Shown piece by piece: positions 16,434-24,978 of a stretch of DNA of 64,000 nt. How positions within the stretch are numbered: position 1 is the stretch's first letter; the number at the start of each line of letters is the position of its first letter. The notes beneath the pieces were generated by a model. That model was not told the origin of the DNA and searched no databases. It saw only the letters and a program-made list of their open reading frames with translations. A program made the translations under genes and the position numbers. Source of the DNA: Niastella sp. GTDB taxonomy: Bacteria > Bacteroidota > Bacteroidia > Chitinophagales > Chitinophagaceae. Location of the stretch: positions 1-64,000 of the forward strand of contig JAGIBF010000042.1 of the NCBI GenBank assembly GCA_017744515.1. Reading direction: 5' to 3'.

Positions 16434-18608
16434 TTATTGCATTCTGCTGCTTTCGTTTTCGATGCTGCTTTTACGATTGGCACGGGCTTTTACATTCTTG
16501 TTGCCAAAGCGGTAAGTGAAGGTGGCGCGTACGAAGCGAGTTTCGGGTTTGGAATAGTTGGTTGATTGTACACCAAAGGATGATACGCTGTACCGGGAGT
16601 TGTAAGCATTGAACGGATCGCTGATGTTTACAGCCAGTGTACCGCTTCCTTTGAACAAGGTTTTGGAGGCACCGAGGCTCATGCTAAAGCGGTCTTTGTA
16701 AGTTACCACGCCCAATACCATGGGTGAATAATAAGCCGCTGACACCTGCAGTTTGTAGCCTTTGGGTAAGAGGAACGTGTTATCGCTATTGACAAAGGCC
16801 ATCACTTTGGCGTTGTTGAATGCAGAACCGGCAGGTGCATTGAATTTTGCATAGGCAACAAAGAATCCGTTGGTGGTCATCCATTTGTTGTTGAGTAGTG
16901 ATTTACTGTGTGTAAGGGCTGCTTCCATATAATCGGCACTGCTGAGGTTGTCGTAGGTGCTGATGATGGCTGAGGAAGCATTGTCTTTACGGTACACATC
17001 GGCCAGCACATCCTCAAAGCGGGCATAGGTAAGTGAGGCAAAGAGCTCATTGTTCCAGGCGTAGGACAGTTCAAAGTTGTGTTGTATACCGGGTTTAAGA
17101 TAGGGATTGCCCTGGGAGTAACTGTATTGACTTCTGTATATAGTAAAGGGGTTTACCACATCGTATTTATAACGTTCTATGCTTTTGCGGTAAGAGAAAG
17201 CAAACTGGTGGGCTTCGGATGCGTGGTACTGGATACCAGCATTGGGAAAGAGGTTGAAGTAGTTGTTGGTATTTATCTGTTGGGTAGTAATGGAGTTGCC
17301 TTCTGTATGGGTTTGCTCGGCACGCAGCCCCAACAGGAAGCTGAATTTCTTAATGCTCTTATTGATGTTGGCATAGCCTGCGTAGATGTTTTCTTTATAG
17401 ATAAAATGATTGGTCTTACCGAGGTCTTTGATCCAGCCGCCGCTCTCTCCCTTTTCCCATACCGCATCGTTATCTGTTGTTGCCTGTGATACTTTTATAC
17501 CCGCTTCGAGGCTACCTTTTTTAATGGGCTGTGTATAATCGGCTGCCAGTGACTTGATGTCATTGGAAGCGGGGGCCTGCGCTCTTAGTGGTTGTGTGGC
17601 ATATGCACTTCCTTTGGGATCGAAGAAATTGGTGGTGAAGTTGTCGTTCCACTTTTTCTCATAGCTGAAGTAATCGGCGTTGAACCTCAATTCCTTTCCG
17701 GTTGTATCGAGAATCGTTTTGTAATACAGGTTGAAGGAGGGTGTCACGTAACGCGTGCGGCCAAGAGCCGTGACGGTAGAAAGGGAATCATTGTCTGTCC
17801 CGGGATTGTCGGCTACAGAACGGGTACCGGTTGTTTTTGTGATGGTGTTTACCATTCCTTTTACCAGTATGCCCAACGAGTTGCGCTTGTTGAGGTCATA
17901 ATCCAAGCCTGCTTTAAAGGAATGGCTATTTTGATGACTGATGCCATAGGTATTGTCGGCAACTGACTTATCTGTATCAAGGAACCTGTTGAAGTTGCTT
18001 TTATTGTATTGCTCGTTGTCGAGGTAATCATAGCTGCCATAGGCATTCATGTTCTTATTGCGGTAGTTGAGGGAAAGCCCGGTATTCCAGGAGCCATAGG
18101 TACCGGCTCTTCCGCCTGCTGTGGCTGTACCGTTAAGGCCCAGCCTGGGATTTTTGGCCATGATGATGTTGATAACAGCTCCACCTTGTGCATCGTACTT
18201 TGCAGAAGGATTAGACATCAACTCTATCTTTTCGATGCCATTGGCTGCCATAGCGCTCAGCATGTTCTTCAGGTCTTCCCCGCTCAGGTTGGTATACCTG
18301 CCGTCGATCAGCACCGTTACTCTCTTGCCTTTCAGCTGCAGGTTGCCATCCTGCCCGATGACGCCGGGCGCCCGGGAAAGTACTTCATAGGCAGTGCCGC
18401 CTGCTGCCAGTGGACTTCCGGCCACATTCACGATCGTCTTATTTATTTTTTGTGTGATGTAGGGTTTGGCAGCGGTAACGGTGACAGCTTTCATGCTATC
18501 GATCTTCATTTTTGTAGTATCTGCTGCGGTACCGGGCTGTTGTGCCTGTGTGGCAATAGTGCTGAGGGTTACCAGGAATACAAGTGTTAATTTCAGGAGG
18601 AGGTTCAT
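16434..18608 (-). CDS. TonB-dependent-receptor-like outer-membrane protein (plug + OMP_b-brl_3)
   Basis: A protein of 724 residues from Met at 18608 (MNLLLKLTLVFLVTLSTIATQAQ), which gives a clean signal peptide; two in-frame ATGs upstream (18632, 18668) fall inside a large palindrome and are less likely. After AVTVTAAKPYI comes a plug domain with RAPGVIGQDGNLQLKGKRV and VLIDGRYTNLSGEDL (residues 70-150), then a long barrel domain ending TFTYRFGNKN. OMP_b-brl_3 proteins lack the CarboxypepD_reg start of SusC proteins, and their substrates are usually unknown. It is co-transcribed with the esterase-like gene and divergent from a LytS/LytTR pair that probably controls it. Confidence 0.85.
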   Translation of the reverse strand: MNLLLKLTLVFLVTLSTIATQAQQPGTAADTTKMKIDSMKAVTVTAAKPYITQKINKTIVNVAGSPLAAGGTAYEVLSRAPGVIGQDGNLQLKGKRVTVLIDGRYTNLSGEDLKNMLSAMAANGIEKIELMSNPSAKYDAQGGAVINIIMAKNPRLGLNGTATAGGRAGTYGSWNTGLSLNYRNKNMNAYGSYDYLDNEQYNKSNFNRFLDTDKSVADNTYGISHQNSHSFKAGLDYDLNKRNSLGILVKGMVNTITKTTGTRSVADNPGTDNDSLSTVTALGRTRYVTPSFNLYYKTILDTTGKELRFNADYFSYEKKWNDNFTTNFFDPKGSAYATQPLRAQAPASNDIKSLAADYTQPIKKGSLEAGIKVSQATTDNDAVWEKGESGGWIKDLGKTNHFIYKENIYAGYANINKSIKKFSFLLGLRAEQTHTEGNSITTQQINTNNYFNLFPNAGIQYHASEAHQFAFSYRKSIERYKYDVVNPFTIYRSQYSYSQGNPYLKPGIQHNFELSYAWNNELFASLTYARFEDVLADVYRKDNASSAIISTYDNLSSADYMEAALTHSKSLLNNKWMTTNGFFVAYAKFNAPAGSAFNNAKVMAFVNSDNTFLLPKGYKLQVSAAYYSPMVLGVVTYKDRFSMSLGASKTLFKGSGTLAVNISDPFNAYNSRYSVSSFGVQSTNYSKPETRFVRATFTYRFGNKNVKARANRKSSIENESSRMQ

Positions 18609-18628
18609 AACGTTGGTTTGTATTGTTT

Positions 18629-18670
18629 GCATGTTGTTGTCTTGTTTGCTGAGACAAAACAACAACATGC
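18629..18670. promoter_or_regulatory. 42-bp imperfect palindrome before the outer-membrane receptor gene
   Basis: Arms GCATGTTGTTGTCTTGT at 18629-18645 and ACAAAACAACAACATGC at 18654-18670 pair with one mismatch around an 8-bp centre (TTGCTGAG). It lies in the divergent region between the receptor operon and the LytS/LytTR pair, within or just before the receptor 5' leader. Confidence 0.7.
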
Positions 18671-18796
18671 GAAACAGGGCAGCCAGCGGGTTTCCACTAC
18701 CGGGCAGTTTTTTTCTACATAATTTCGGCCTGCCAATTACGTCGAAAGAAAGGGGTATTACATCGAAGGAAGATAGGAACCCGGGTCAGCGTATTT

Positions 18797-18804
18797 TATT
18801 CTTG
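18797..18804 (+). promoter_or_regulatory. -7-like element touching the LytS-type kinase start
   Basis: TATTCTTG, one mismatch from TAnnTTTG, followed by CAGC and the ATG at 18809. Confidence 0.4.
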
Positions 18805-18808
18805 CAGC

Positions 18809-19918
18809 ATGGAAAAGCAACATCGTATTGACAGAAAAAGCCGTTTCCCTTATGTATATGAGCTATTGCTTTGGCTCATATATGTTTGTTTATATAAGTA
18901 TTCTTATTATGTGGAAGCAGCCCCAATCCCGCATGGGCTACACGTCAACTTTCCTTATCCGCAGATGATCCTGTATGCCATTGCCATGACGCTGTACACC
19001 ATTCCTTTTTACCGCTGGCTGGCGCCCATGTTGTTGCGCAAAAGGAAGTATGGCTGGTTTGCGCTTACTACGCTTCTGTATTTCGGCTTTGGCGCCAAAT
19101 GGGCCGGCTGGCTGGTAAGTGTCATTTTTCATGCATTAAGTACAGACCCTGTGCTGGTAAAGTATTATGAATATCAATACCTAAACCTTGCTTATCGTGC
19201 ATGGGGCATTGCGCTGTGGGACCTCAACCTGCTCGTGACCGACCTGATCGCTTTTCTCTCGCTCACCTTTACCTGGTATGCTTTTGAGAACGAACGGAAA
19301 AAGCACCTGCTGGAGAAAGACAATCTTGTATTGCAACTGGAATCGCTGAAAGCGCAGCTTCACCCGCACTTCCTGTTCAATACGCTGAATAATATTTATG
19401 GCATGAGCCTTACGGGTGACAAACAAACGCCTGATTTTATTTTGCGCCTGTCGGACATGATGCGTTTTATCCTGTATGATTGCCAGCAAAATAAGGTAGC
19501 GCTGGAGAAGGATATTGCTTTCCTCGACAACTATCTTGAAATGGAGAAGCGCCGTTATCCCGCTGCCGATATTCAATTCACAGTAACTGGTGAAGCAACC
19601 GGTAAGCAGATCGCCCCATTGCTTTTTATCCAGTTTCTTGAGAATAGTTTTAAGCATGGCGCCCACCGATTGAACGATACGGGCTTTATTCATGGCTCTT
19701 TGACGGTACATGACAACTCTCTAACCTTTGAGCTACGCAATGATGTGTTTGCCGTTACTACACCGGCAAATATGCCTGCAGGGCAAAAGCAATATGGTGG
19801 TATAGGGATCAACAACGTACGGCAACGGCTGGCTTTGTATTACCCGGGCAGGCATACGCTTACCATCCATTCCGATAATACTATTTTTGAAGTGCAGCTT
19901 ACGCTGTCATTATCTTAA
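18809..19918 (+). CDS. LytS/YehU-type sensor histidine kinase
   Basis: A 369-residue membrane kinase. Four hydrophobic helices occupy residues 17-33, 52-72, 80-108 and 136-160, followed by a His_kinase domain with QLHPHFLFNTLNN, where His187 is the probable phospho-acceptor. A GHKL ATPase region follows (LLFIQFLENSFKHGA N box, QYGGIGINNVRQRL G box). No extracytoplasmic sensor domain is present, so the signal is probably sensed in the membrane. It is followed after 2 nt by its LytTR regulator. The adjacent divergent receptor/esterase operon is the natural target, by inference. Confidence 0.9.
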   Translation: MEKQHRIDRKSRFPYVYELLLWLIYVCLYKYSYYVEAAPIPHGLHVNFPYPQMILYAIAMTLYTIPFYRWLAPMLLRKRKYGWFALTTLLYFGFGAKWAGWLVSVIFHALSTDPVLVKYYEYQYLNLAYRAWGIALWDLNLLVTDLIAFLSLTFTWYAFENERKKHLLEKDNLVLQLESLKAQLHPHFLFNTLNNIYGMSLTGDKQTPDFILRLSDMMRFILYDCQQNKVALEKDIAFLDNYLEMEKRRYPAADIQFTVTGEATGKQIAPLLFIQFLENSFKHGAHRLNDTGFIHGSLTVHDNSLTFELRNDVFAVTTPANMPAGQKQYGGIGINNVRQRLALYYPGRHTLTIHSDNTIFEVQLTLSLS

Positions 19919-19920
19919 TT

Positions 19921-20652
19921 ATGAGTAATCCATCTTACACAGGTCCGGTGATCCGTTGTTTAATTGCCGATGATGAGCTAATGGCTCACCAGATACTGGA
20001 GCAATATATTCTACAAACGCCCGGCCTGGTACTGGTAGCCAAATGCCGTAATGCGCTGGAAGCTTTTGCCAAGCTGGAACAACATGCCATCGATCTTATC
20101 TTCCTCGATATAGAAATGCCATTGGTAAATGGTATTACGTTCCTTAAAACGTTGACCAATCCTCCCAAAGTGATCTTTACTACTGCGTATGCCAACTATG
20201 CATTGGAGGGTTATGACCTAAACGTTACCGATTACCTGCTCAAGCCTTTTTCATTCGACCGGTTCTCGAAAGCTATCGAGAAAGTAAGGCAGGTATTGCA
20301 ATCCGCAGCTGCGACTGTTCCGGCTGCCGCCGCTGAGGACAACGAGTATTTACTGATCAAAGAGAAGGAGGGGTTGATGAAGATCGCGTATAACGATATT
20401 TATTACATCGAGGCTTCGCGTGATTATATGAAGATCTTCACCGCCACCGGGCATCACCTTGTACATCTCACGATGAAGAAGCTGGAGGAGTCATTGCCAC
20501 CAAGCTTGTTTGTAAGAACGCATAAGTCGTTTATCGTGTCGTTGCGACAGATCAGGTCGCTGAAACCGGATAATGTGGTACTGGCCAATATGGTGAATAT
20601 TCCGGTGAGTGCCAATTATGCGGATGTAGTGATGGAAAGGTTTAAGAAATAG
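19921..20652 (+). CDS. LytTR-family response regulator
   Basis: A 243-residue protein with a receiver domain at residues 10-125 (acidic pair DD in IADDEL, phospho-acceptor Asp63 in FLDIEMP, Lys in LLKPF) and a LytTR DNA-binding domain at about 145-243 (YIEASRDYMKIFTATG, FVRTHKSFIVSLRQI). LytTR domains bind paired direct repeats upstream of promoters. A poly-Ala linker (QSAAATVPAAAAED) separates the domains. Partner of the kinase directly upstream. Followed by a repeat-rich spacer. Confidence 0.93.
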   Translation: MSNPSYTGPVIRCLIADDELMAHQILEQYILQTPGLVLVAKCRNALEAFAKLEQHAIDLIFLDIEMPLVNGITFLKTLTNPPKVIFTTAYANYALEGYDLNVTDYLLKPFSFDRFSKAIEKVRQVLQSAAATVPAAAAEDNEYLLIKEKEGLMKIAYNDIYYIEASRDYMKIFTATGHHLVHLTMKKLEESLPPSLFVRTHKSFIVSLRQIRSLKPDNVVLANMVNIPVSANYADVVMERFKK

Positions 20653-20678
20653 CTGCGAGCTTTGAGCTGCGAGCCGTT

Positions 20679-20756
20679 TGCTTCGATAGCAGATTTCTCA
20701 CTACGCCGCAACTGCATACTTCTTTACAGTCACCAATGGCTCCGTTCGAAATGACA
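20679..20756. repeat. Interspersed repeat (family B), long copy
   Basis: Read on the minus strand it begins GTCATTTCGAACGGAGCC, contains GGCGTAGTGAGAAATCTGCT and ends ATCGAAGCAA. The same block order appears in a shorter form at 7951-7988. It lies 3' of the LytTR gene. Confidence 0.6.
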
Positions 20757-20785
20757 ACCTTTACTGGATCTGCGTCTGTGTGAGG

Positions 20786-20808
20786 CTTCGACAGGCTCAG
20801 CCTGACAG
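20786..20808. repeat. Family A repeat, single core copy
   Basis: CTTCGACAGGCTCAGCCTGA followed by CAG, with internal dyad AGGCTCAGCCT. It sits just 3' of rimM, 21 bp beyond its stop codon. Confidence 0.75.
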
Positions 20809-20828
20809 TAAGGGCAGCTTGACAGCTA

Positions 20829-21344
20829 CTATCGGAATATGTCGAGGAGGCCGTCGGGGAGGTCGACTTCTATTTGTTTTTTCTTCTTGTCTAATTTTTG
20901 CAGGGTTTCTGCGTGGATGGGGATGAGTGCTTCTTTACCATCGAGGTCGATGCGGCAGAGTACCTGGTGGGGTTGTTCTATCACTTCGAGTATCTCGCCA
21001 ATATCATTGCCATTGTCGATGATGTGAAAGCCCAGCAGGGAGATGGGCGCTGATTTACCGGCATGTTCGTGGAAGGCTGCTTCTTCCAACCATACCTGTT
21101 TTTGTACCAGCTTTTGGGCTGCTTCTTTGGTATTGACGTTTTCGAGTTTGATGAATATTTCCTGCCCGGCTTTGATGCGTGCAGTTTCTATGAAGTAAGG
21201 CAGGAACTCTTCTTTCTTTGCTTCAATGAATATGGCTTCCAGCCCTTTGAGGGCCGTCTTTCTGCCCAGCTCATGGCGCAGTACCAATTCACCTCCTACG
21301 CCGAAGGTGGCTACCAGTTTTCCGATGCTGATATAGTTGGTCAT
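20829..21344 (-). CDS. rimM: Ribosome maturation factor RimM
   Basis: A 171-residue protein that assists assembly of the 30S head by binding S19. N-terminal RimM barrel residues are IGKLVATFGVGGELVLRHELG; the C-terminal PRC-barrel-like domain includes LLGFHIIDNGNDIGEILEV and ALIPIHAETLQKLD. Length is normal. It follows rpsP on the same strand, with a terminator-like hairpin between them that should reduce rimM expression relative to S16. The trmD gene, a usual neighbour, is 17 kb away on the other strand. Confidence 0.93.
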   Translation of the reverse strand: MTNYISIGKLVATFGVGGELVLRHELGRKTALKGLEAIFIEAKKEEFLPYFIETARIKAGQEIFIKLENVNTKEAAQKLVQKQVWLEEAAFHEHAGKSAPISLLGFHIIDNGNDIGEILEVIEQPHQVLCRIDLDGKEALIPIHAETLQKLDKKKKQIEVDLPDGLLDIFR

Positions 21345-21368
21345 AAATTCTTTCTGGCTTCGATGGCG

Positions 21369-21390
21369 CTTCGACAGGCTCAGCGTGACA
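21369..21390. repeat. Family A repeat, single core copy
   Basis: CTTCGACAGGCTCAGCGTGA followed by CA, between rpsP and rimM, 25 bp upstream of the rimM start. Confidence 0.7.
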
Positions 21391-21400
21391 TCATATTGAT

Positions 21401-21439
21401 ATAAAAAATCCCGACGACAAAGATAGTCATCGGGATTTT
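21401..21439 (-). terminator. Terminator/attenuator between rpsP and rimM
   Basis: Arms AAAATCCCGACGAC at 21405-21418 and GTCATCGGGATTTT at 21426-21439 form a 14-bp stem with one wobble pair and a 7-nt loop. On the minus strand it ends in a run of T. It begins 30 nt after the rpsP stop. Confidence 0.8.
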
Positions 21440-21468
21440 AATGAGTTTGGCTTTAGCTATACTGTCGC

Positions 21469-21906
21469 TTAGGAGGCTTCTCCTTCGCTTCTCCTTCTGA
21501 TAGGAGCACCAACACCACCACGGCGAACTCTTCTGTCCTTCGCGTTTGCTTCCTGGCGTTTCTTCACATGGATCTCATGCTCTGAGTGCCATGTTTGGAA
21601 TTTCACCATTGCAGCAGCCTCGTCGAACAGACCGAGCTTAACACCACGGAGTAAGTGTTTGAGATACAGTACTCCCTTAAACGACAAAATTCTGCGTACA
21701 GTGTCAGTTGGTTGAGCGCCTTTGTGCAGCCAATCGAGGGCTTTTTGGCGGTCAAGCTGGATAGTAGCCGGAACTGTAAGCGGATTGTACGTACCTAATT
21801 TCTGGATAAATTTTCCATCTCTGGGGGAGCGGGCATCTGCCACTACAATGAAATAGAATGGTCTTTTCTTAGACCCGTGACGTTGCAGTCTGATTTTAAC
21901 TGGCAT
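21469..21906 (-). CDS. rpsP: 30S ribosomal protein S16
   Basis: A 145-residue S16. The core ([19 protein letters not shown], then [20 protein letters not shown] and [18 protein letters not shown]) is fully conserved through about residue 80. The C-terminal 60 residues are a lineage-typical basic extension ending [18 protein letters not shown]. It stabilises the 30S body. It has a textbook Bacteroidota promoter about 60 nt upstream and is followed by a strong hairpin before rimM. Confidence 0.97.
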   Translation of the reverse strand: MPVKIRLQRHGSKKRPFYFIVVADARSPRDGKFIQKLGTYNPLTVPATIQLDRQKALDWLHKGAQPTDTVRRILSFKGVLYLKHLLRGVKLGLFDEAAAMVKFQTWHSEHEIHVKKRQEANAKDRRVRRGGVGAPIRRRSEGEAS

Positions 21907-21966
21907 TTTAAATAGAAATTTAAATGCGTGAACAAATAGGGTTACTTTCTACTTTTTCAAGGATTG

Positions 21967-21997
21967 CAAAGGTAGCAATCCGGTTGATTTTTCCAAA
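21967..21997 (-). promoter_or_regulatory. Canonical TTTG-N19-TAnnTTTG promoter of rpsP
   Basis: On the minus strand TTTG (21994-21997) is followed by exactly 19 nt and TACCTTTG (21967-21974), a full match to the Bacteroidota sigma-A consensus. The leader to the ATG is about 55 nt. Confidence 0.85.
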
Positions 21998-22109
21998 TAT
22001 AATAATTCGTTCCAAAACTCTGCTTACTCAGGCCAAAATTATAATTAAAAAAATATTAACGGTAAAACGGCCTTTATTTTAGAATTTCATTAATAATTCC
22101 ATGCCTCTA

Positions 22110-23429
22110 TTATCTTCTGCCTAATCCCATCCGGCCCATCGGCATTTTGTTCATCATCTTCATCATTTCCTTCATTTGCTCAAACTGTTTGAGGAAAGCG
22201 TTCAACTCAGTGAGGTCTTTCCCTGCTCCTTTAGCGATGCGCGCCTTGCGGCTGGCGCTGATCAGGTCGGGATTGCTGCGCTCCTGGGGTGTCATGGAAT
22301 TGATGAGGGCTTCGATGCCTTTGAATGAATCGTCGCTGATATCGATGTCTTTCACAGCTTTACCTACGCCGGGGATCATACCCAGCAGATCCTTGATGTT
22401 ACCCATCTTCTTGATCTGGTCGAGCTGCTGTTTAAAGTCTTCAAAATCAAACTGGTTTTTCCTGATCTTCTTTTCCAGCTTTTTGGCCTGTACTTCGTCG
22501 AATTGGGCCTGGGCTTTTTCCACGAGGGTGGTGATATCACCCATCCCCAGGATACGCTGGGCCATCCGTTCGGGGTAGAACACGTCGAGGGTGTCCATCT
22601 TTTCGCCACTGCTGACGAATTTGATGGGTTTGCTGACCGTGTACTTGATGGAGAGGGCCGCACCACCACGGGTATCGCCATCCAGCTTGGTGAGCACCAC
22701 GCCGGAGAAATCGAGGCGGTCGTTGAAGGCTTTGGCTGTATTAACGGCATCCTGACCCGTCATAGAGTCTACTACGAACAGGATCTCGTTGGGGGAAACG
22801 GCGGATTTGATGTTGGCCACTTCGGTCATCATCGCCTCGTCTACGGCCAAACGGCCGGCTGTATCGATGATCACCACGTTCTTATTCTTGCTGCGGGCTT
22901 CTTTGATGGCATTGGTGGCAATGGCTACCGCATCTTTGTTTTCCGGCTCACTGTACACGTCGATACCGATCTGACCGCCCAGTACTTTCAACTGGTCGAT
23001 AGCCGCAGGGCGGTAGATATCGGCTGCTACCAGCAGGGGCGACAGGCCTTTTTTGGACTTGAGGAAGTTGGCCAGTTTGCCGCTGAAGGTGGTTTTACCC
23101 GAACCTTGCAGGCCGGCAATCAGGATGACGGCAGGGTTGCCTTTGGTATTGAAAGCGCTTTCTGTGCCTCCCATCAGCTCTACCAGCTCGTCTTTCACGA
23201 TCTTGACCATCAACTGGCCGGGGCTTACAGCGGTGAGCACTTTTTGGCCTAAGGCTGTTTCCCGCACTTTGTCGGTAAATTCTTTGGCTATTTTATAGTT
23301 CACGTCGGCATCTACCAATGCGCGGCGGATATCTTTTACGGTGGCAGCAATATTGAGTTCGGTAATCCGGCCTTCGCCTTTTATCTGCTTAAACGCGGAT
23401 TCTAACTTCTCCGATAAACTTTCAAACAT
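22110..23429 (-). CDS. ffh: Signal recognition particle protein Ffh
   Basis: A 439-residue SRP54 GTPase. The N domain (residues 1-90) is followed by the G domain with P-loop GLQGSGKTTFSGKLA, DTAGRLAVDE and TKLDGDTRGG, then the methionine-rich M domain from about 300 with GMGDITTLVEKAQ and the tail FEQMKEMMKMMNKMPMGRMG. It binds 4.5S RNA and signal peptides to direct membrane proteins to FtsY and SecYEG. The 4.5S RNA gene was not seen here. The 5' side of the gene starts two bases from a repeat arm that flanks the neighbouring GxxExxY gene. Confidence 0.97.
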   Translation of the reverse strand: MFESLSEKLESAFKQIKGEGRITELNIAATVKDIRRALVDADVNYKIAKEFTDKVRETALGQKVLTAVSPGQLMVKIVKDELVELMGGTESAFNTKGNPAVILIAGLQGSGKTTFSGKLANFLKSKKGLSPLLVAADIYRPAAIDQLKVLGGQIGIDVYSEPENKDAVAIATNAIKEARSKNKNVVIIDTAGRLAVDEAMMTEVANIKSAVSPNEILFVVDSMTGQDAVNTAKAFNDRLDFSGVVLTKLDGDTRGGAALSIKYTVSKPIKFVSSGEKMDTLDVFYPERMAQRILGMGDITTLVEKAQAQFDEVQAKKLEKKIRKNQFDFEDFKQQLDQIKKMGNIKDLLGMIPGVGKAVKDIDISDDSFKGIEALINSMTPQERSNPDLISASRKARIAKGAGKDLTELNAFLKQFEQMKEMMKMMNKMPMGRMGLGRR

Positions 23430-23430
23430 G

Positions 23431-23510
23431 AATCGCTGATTTAATGATTTTTATGATTTCGCGGATAAGCCGCTTCTTAATGATTTTTTAGGATTTCACT
23501 GATATTAGCT
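23431..23510. repeat. Left flank repeat of the GxxExxY gene
   Basis: AATCGCTGATTTAATGATTT leads into TTATGATTTCGCGG (23431-23464). A related second block, TTAATGATTTTTTAGGATTT, follows at 23478-23497. The first block is an imperfect inverted copy of 24028-24063 on the other side of the GxxExxY gene. Confidence 0.6.
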
Positions 23511-23519
23511 TCCTCCTGA

Positions 23520-23915
23520 TTATTTTATCTGAATGCCTGAATTAACGAAACGCTTGAATTCAAGACTTGGTTTTCCAAAGTTAAGCAACAGTCCTACTTC
23601 TAATTCAAAAACCCGGAGGTAATTGACAACCTGTGTAAAGTATAGTGGCTCGACTTCTGTAACTGCCTTTAATTCCACCAAGACTTTTTCTTCTACCAGC
23701 AAGTCTAAGCGTCTGCTACCTACAAAATTGCCCTGATAAAAAATGTCCCTGCTTTGCTCACTGACAAAGAGCAGGTTAGAGTTAGTCAGTTCGATCACAA
23801 GACTTCTTTGATAAACCACTTCGGGAAAACCAGGTCCTAAATGGCGATGGACTTTCATGGCACTACCTATGATTTTTTCAGTAAGGTCAGCATATTTTAA
23901 AACTTGCTGAGGCAT
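23520..23915 (-). CDS. GxxExxY protein
   Basis: A 131-residue protein of the GxxExxY family (PF13366, PD-(D/E)XK-like fold). It has LTEKIIGSAMKVHRHLGPGF, the naming motif GFPEVVY, then RRLDLLVEEKVLVELKAV, in which Asp (RLD) and the E-x-K of VELKAV fit a nuclease-like active site, and EVGLLLNFGKPSLEFKR at the end. Function of the family is unknown; copies are scattered through Bacteroidota, Verrucomicrobiota and other genomes. Here it interrupts the space between two core genes, ffh and rpoD, and is bracketed by inverted repeats, which suggests insertion as a small cassette. Confidence 0.88.
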   Translation of the reverse strand: MPQQVLKYADLTEKIIGSAMKVHRHLGPGFPEVVYQRSLVIELTNSNLLFVSEQSRDIFYQGNFVGSRRLDLLVEEKVLVELKAVTEVEPLYFTQVVNYLRVFELEVGLLLNFGKPSLEFKRFVNSGIQIK

Positions 23916-23972
23916 ACAATCGGTTATTTCATGGACATTGACTAATACTCCTTTTCCATTCAGTCACTAATG

Positions 23973-24005
23973 AAAAAAGGCGAATGTAGTTACATTCACC
24001 TTTTT
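23973..24005 (-). terminator. Terminator downstream of rpoD
   Basis: AAAAAGGCGAATGTA and TACATTCACCTTTTT form a 15-bp stem with one mismatch and a 2-nt nominal loop. Read on the minus strand it ends CCTTTTTTC. It is about 100 nt beyond the rpoD stop, past the right flank repeat of the GxxExxY gene. Confidence 0.7.
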
Positions 24006-24027
24006 CCGACTGCGAAAATACAACAAT

Positions 24028-24063
24028 CCACGCAATCTATTAATATCCTTTAATCTGCGATTT
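24028..24063. repeat. Right flank repeat of the GxxExxY gene
   Basis: Its reverse complement begins AAATCGCAGATTAAAGGATA and ends GATTGCGTGG. It aligns along about 34 bp with the left flank block, in inverted orientation. Confidence 0.6.
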
Positions 24064-24102
24064 GTGTAAAGTTTTCTGTGGGTGTGCTTAGTTTTTTTAA
24101 GG

Positions 24103-24978
24103 TTAAACGCCCAAATATCCGCGTAATTCTCTGGAACGGGAATTGGTGCGCAATTTAGTTATGGCTTTGTCTTTGATCTGGCGGACACGTTCGCGGGTGA
24201 GGTTGAATTTCTCCCCAATGTCTTCCAGGCTCATCGGATGGTCTTGTCCAATACCGAAGAAATAGCAGATCACCTCTTTTTGCCGTTCGGTGAGCATCTT
24301 CATCGAGCGTTCAATTTCCTGTTTAAGGGATTCATTGTGCTCAATATTGGCATTGGCATGTTCGGCATTGGGGTTTGCCAGCACATCTACAAGGGTGTTG
24401 TCTTCCCCTTCAGAGAGTGGCGTATCCATGCTTACGTGACGGGCGGCAATGCCCAGGGTTGCAGAAACCTCTTCCGTTTCGAGTTCCAACAGTTCTGCCA
24501 GTTCTTCAGGTGAGGGTTCCCGTTCATACTCTTGCTCCAGTTGGGAGAAGGCTTTTTGAATTTTGTTGGTGAGCCCTACTTTGTTGAGCGGGAGGCGTAC
24601 AATGCGGGACTGCTCGGCCAGGGCCTGCAGAATGCTTTGACGGATCCACCAAACAGCGTAGGAAATAAATTTAAAACCACGGGTTTCATCAAAGCGCTGT
24701 GCTGCTTTGATCAGGCCCAAATTACCCTCATTGATGAGGTCCGGCAGCGAGAGGCCCTGATTCTGGTACTGTTTGGCTACAGATACCACAAACCGCAGGT
24801 TTGCCTTCGTGAGCTTGTCGAGTGCCAACTGATCGCCTTGCTTGATCTTTCGTGCCAACCGCACTTCTTCTTCGGGGCTGATCAATTCTACTTTGCCAAT
24901 TTCCTGCAGGTACTTTTCAAGGCTCTGAGATTCACGATTCGTGATCGATTTCGTGATCTTGAGTTGACGCATACTCAT
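24103..24978 (-). CDS. rpoD: Primary RNA polymerase sigma factor (RpoD/SigA)
   Basis: A 291-residue housekeeping sigma factor of the short Bacteroidota type, with no region 1.1. Region 1.2 is [19 protein letters not shown], region 2 includes [19 protein letters not shown] and [19 protein letters not shown], region 3 follows, and region 4 has [20 protein letters not shown]. It directs transcription from TTTG/TAnnTTTG promoters such as the one before rpsP. Here it lies alone, with a 311-bp upstream spacer and a terminator downstream. Confidence 0.96.
   Translation of the reverse strand: MSMRQLKITKSITNRESQSLEKYLQEIGKVELISPEEEVRLARKIKQGDQLALDKLTKANLRFVVSVAKQYQNQGLSLPDLINEGNLGLIKAAQRFDETRGFKFISYAVWWIRQSILQALAEQSRIVRLPLNKVGLTNKIQKAFSQLEQEYEREPSPEELAELLELETEEVSATLGIAARHVSMDTPLSEGEDNTLVDVLANPNAEHANANIEHNESLKQEIERSMKMLTERQKEVICYFFGIGQDHPMSLEDIGEKFNLTRERVRQIKDKAITKLRTNSRSRELRGYLGV

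Noticed and set aside
18608..18668. Upstream starts of the outer-membrane receptor at 18632 and 18668
   Set aside because: Both lie in the arms of the 42-bp palindrome and would put a polar segment before an otherwise ideal signal peptide starting at 18608.
22503..23252. 249-codon plus-strand open frame opposite ffh
   Set aside because: Shadow of the conserved ffh coding sequence.
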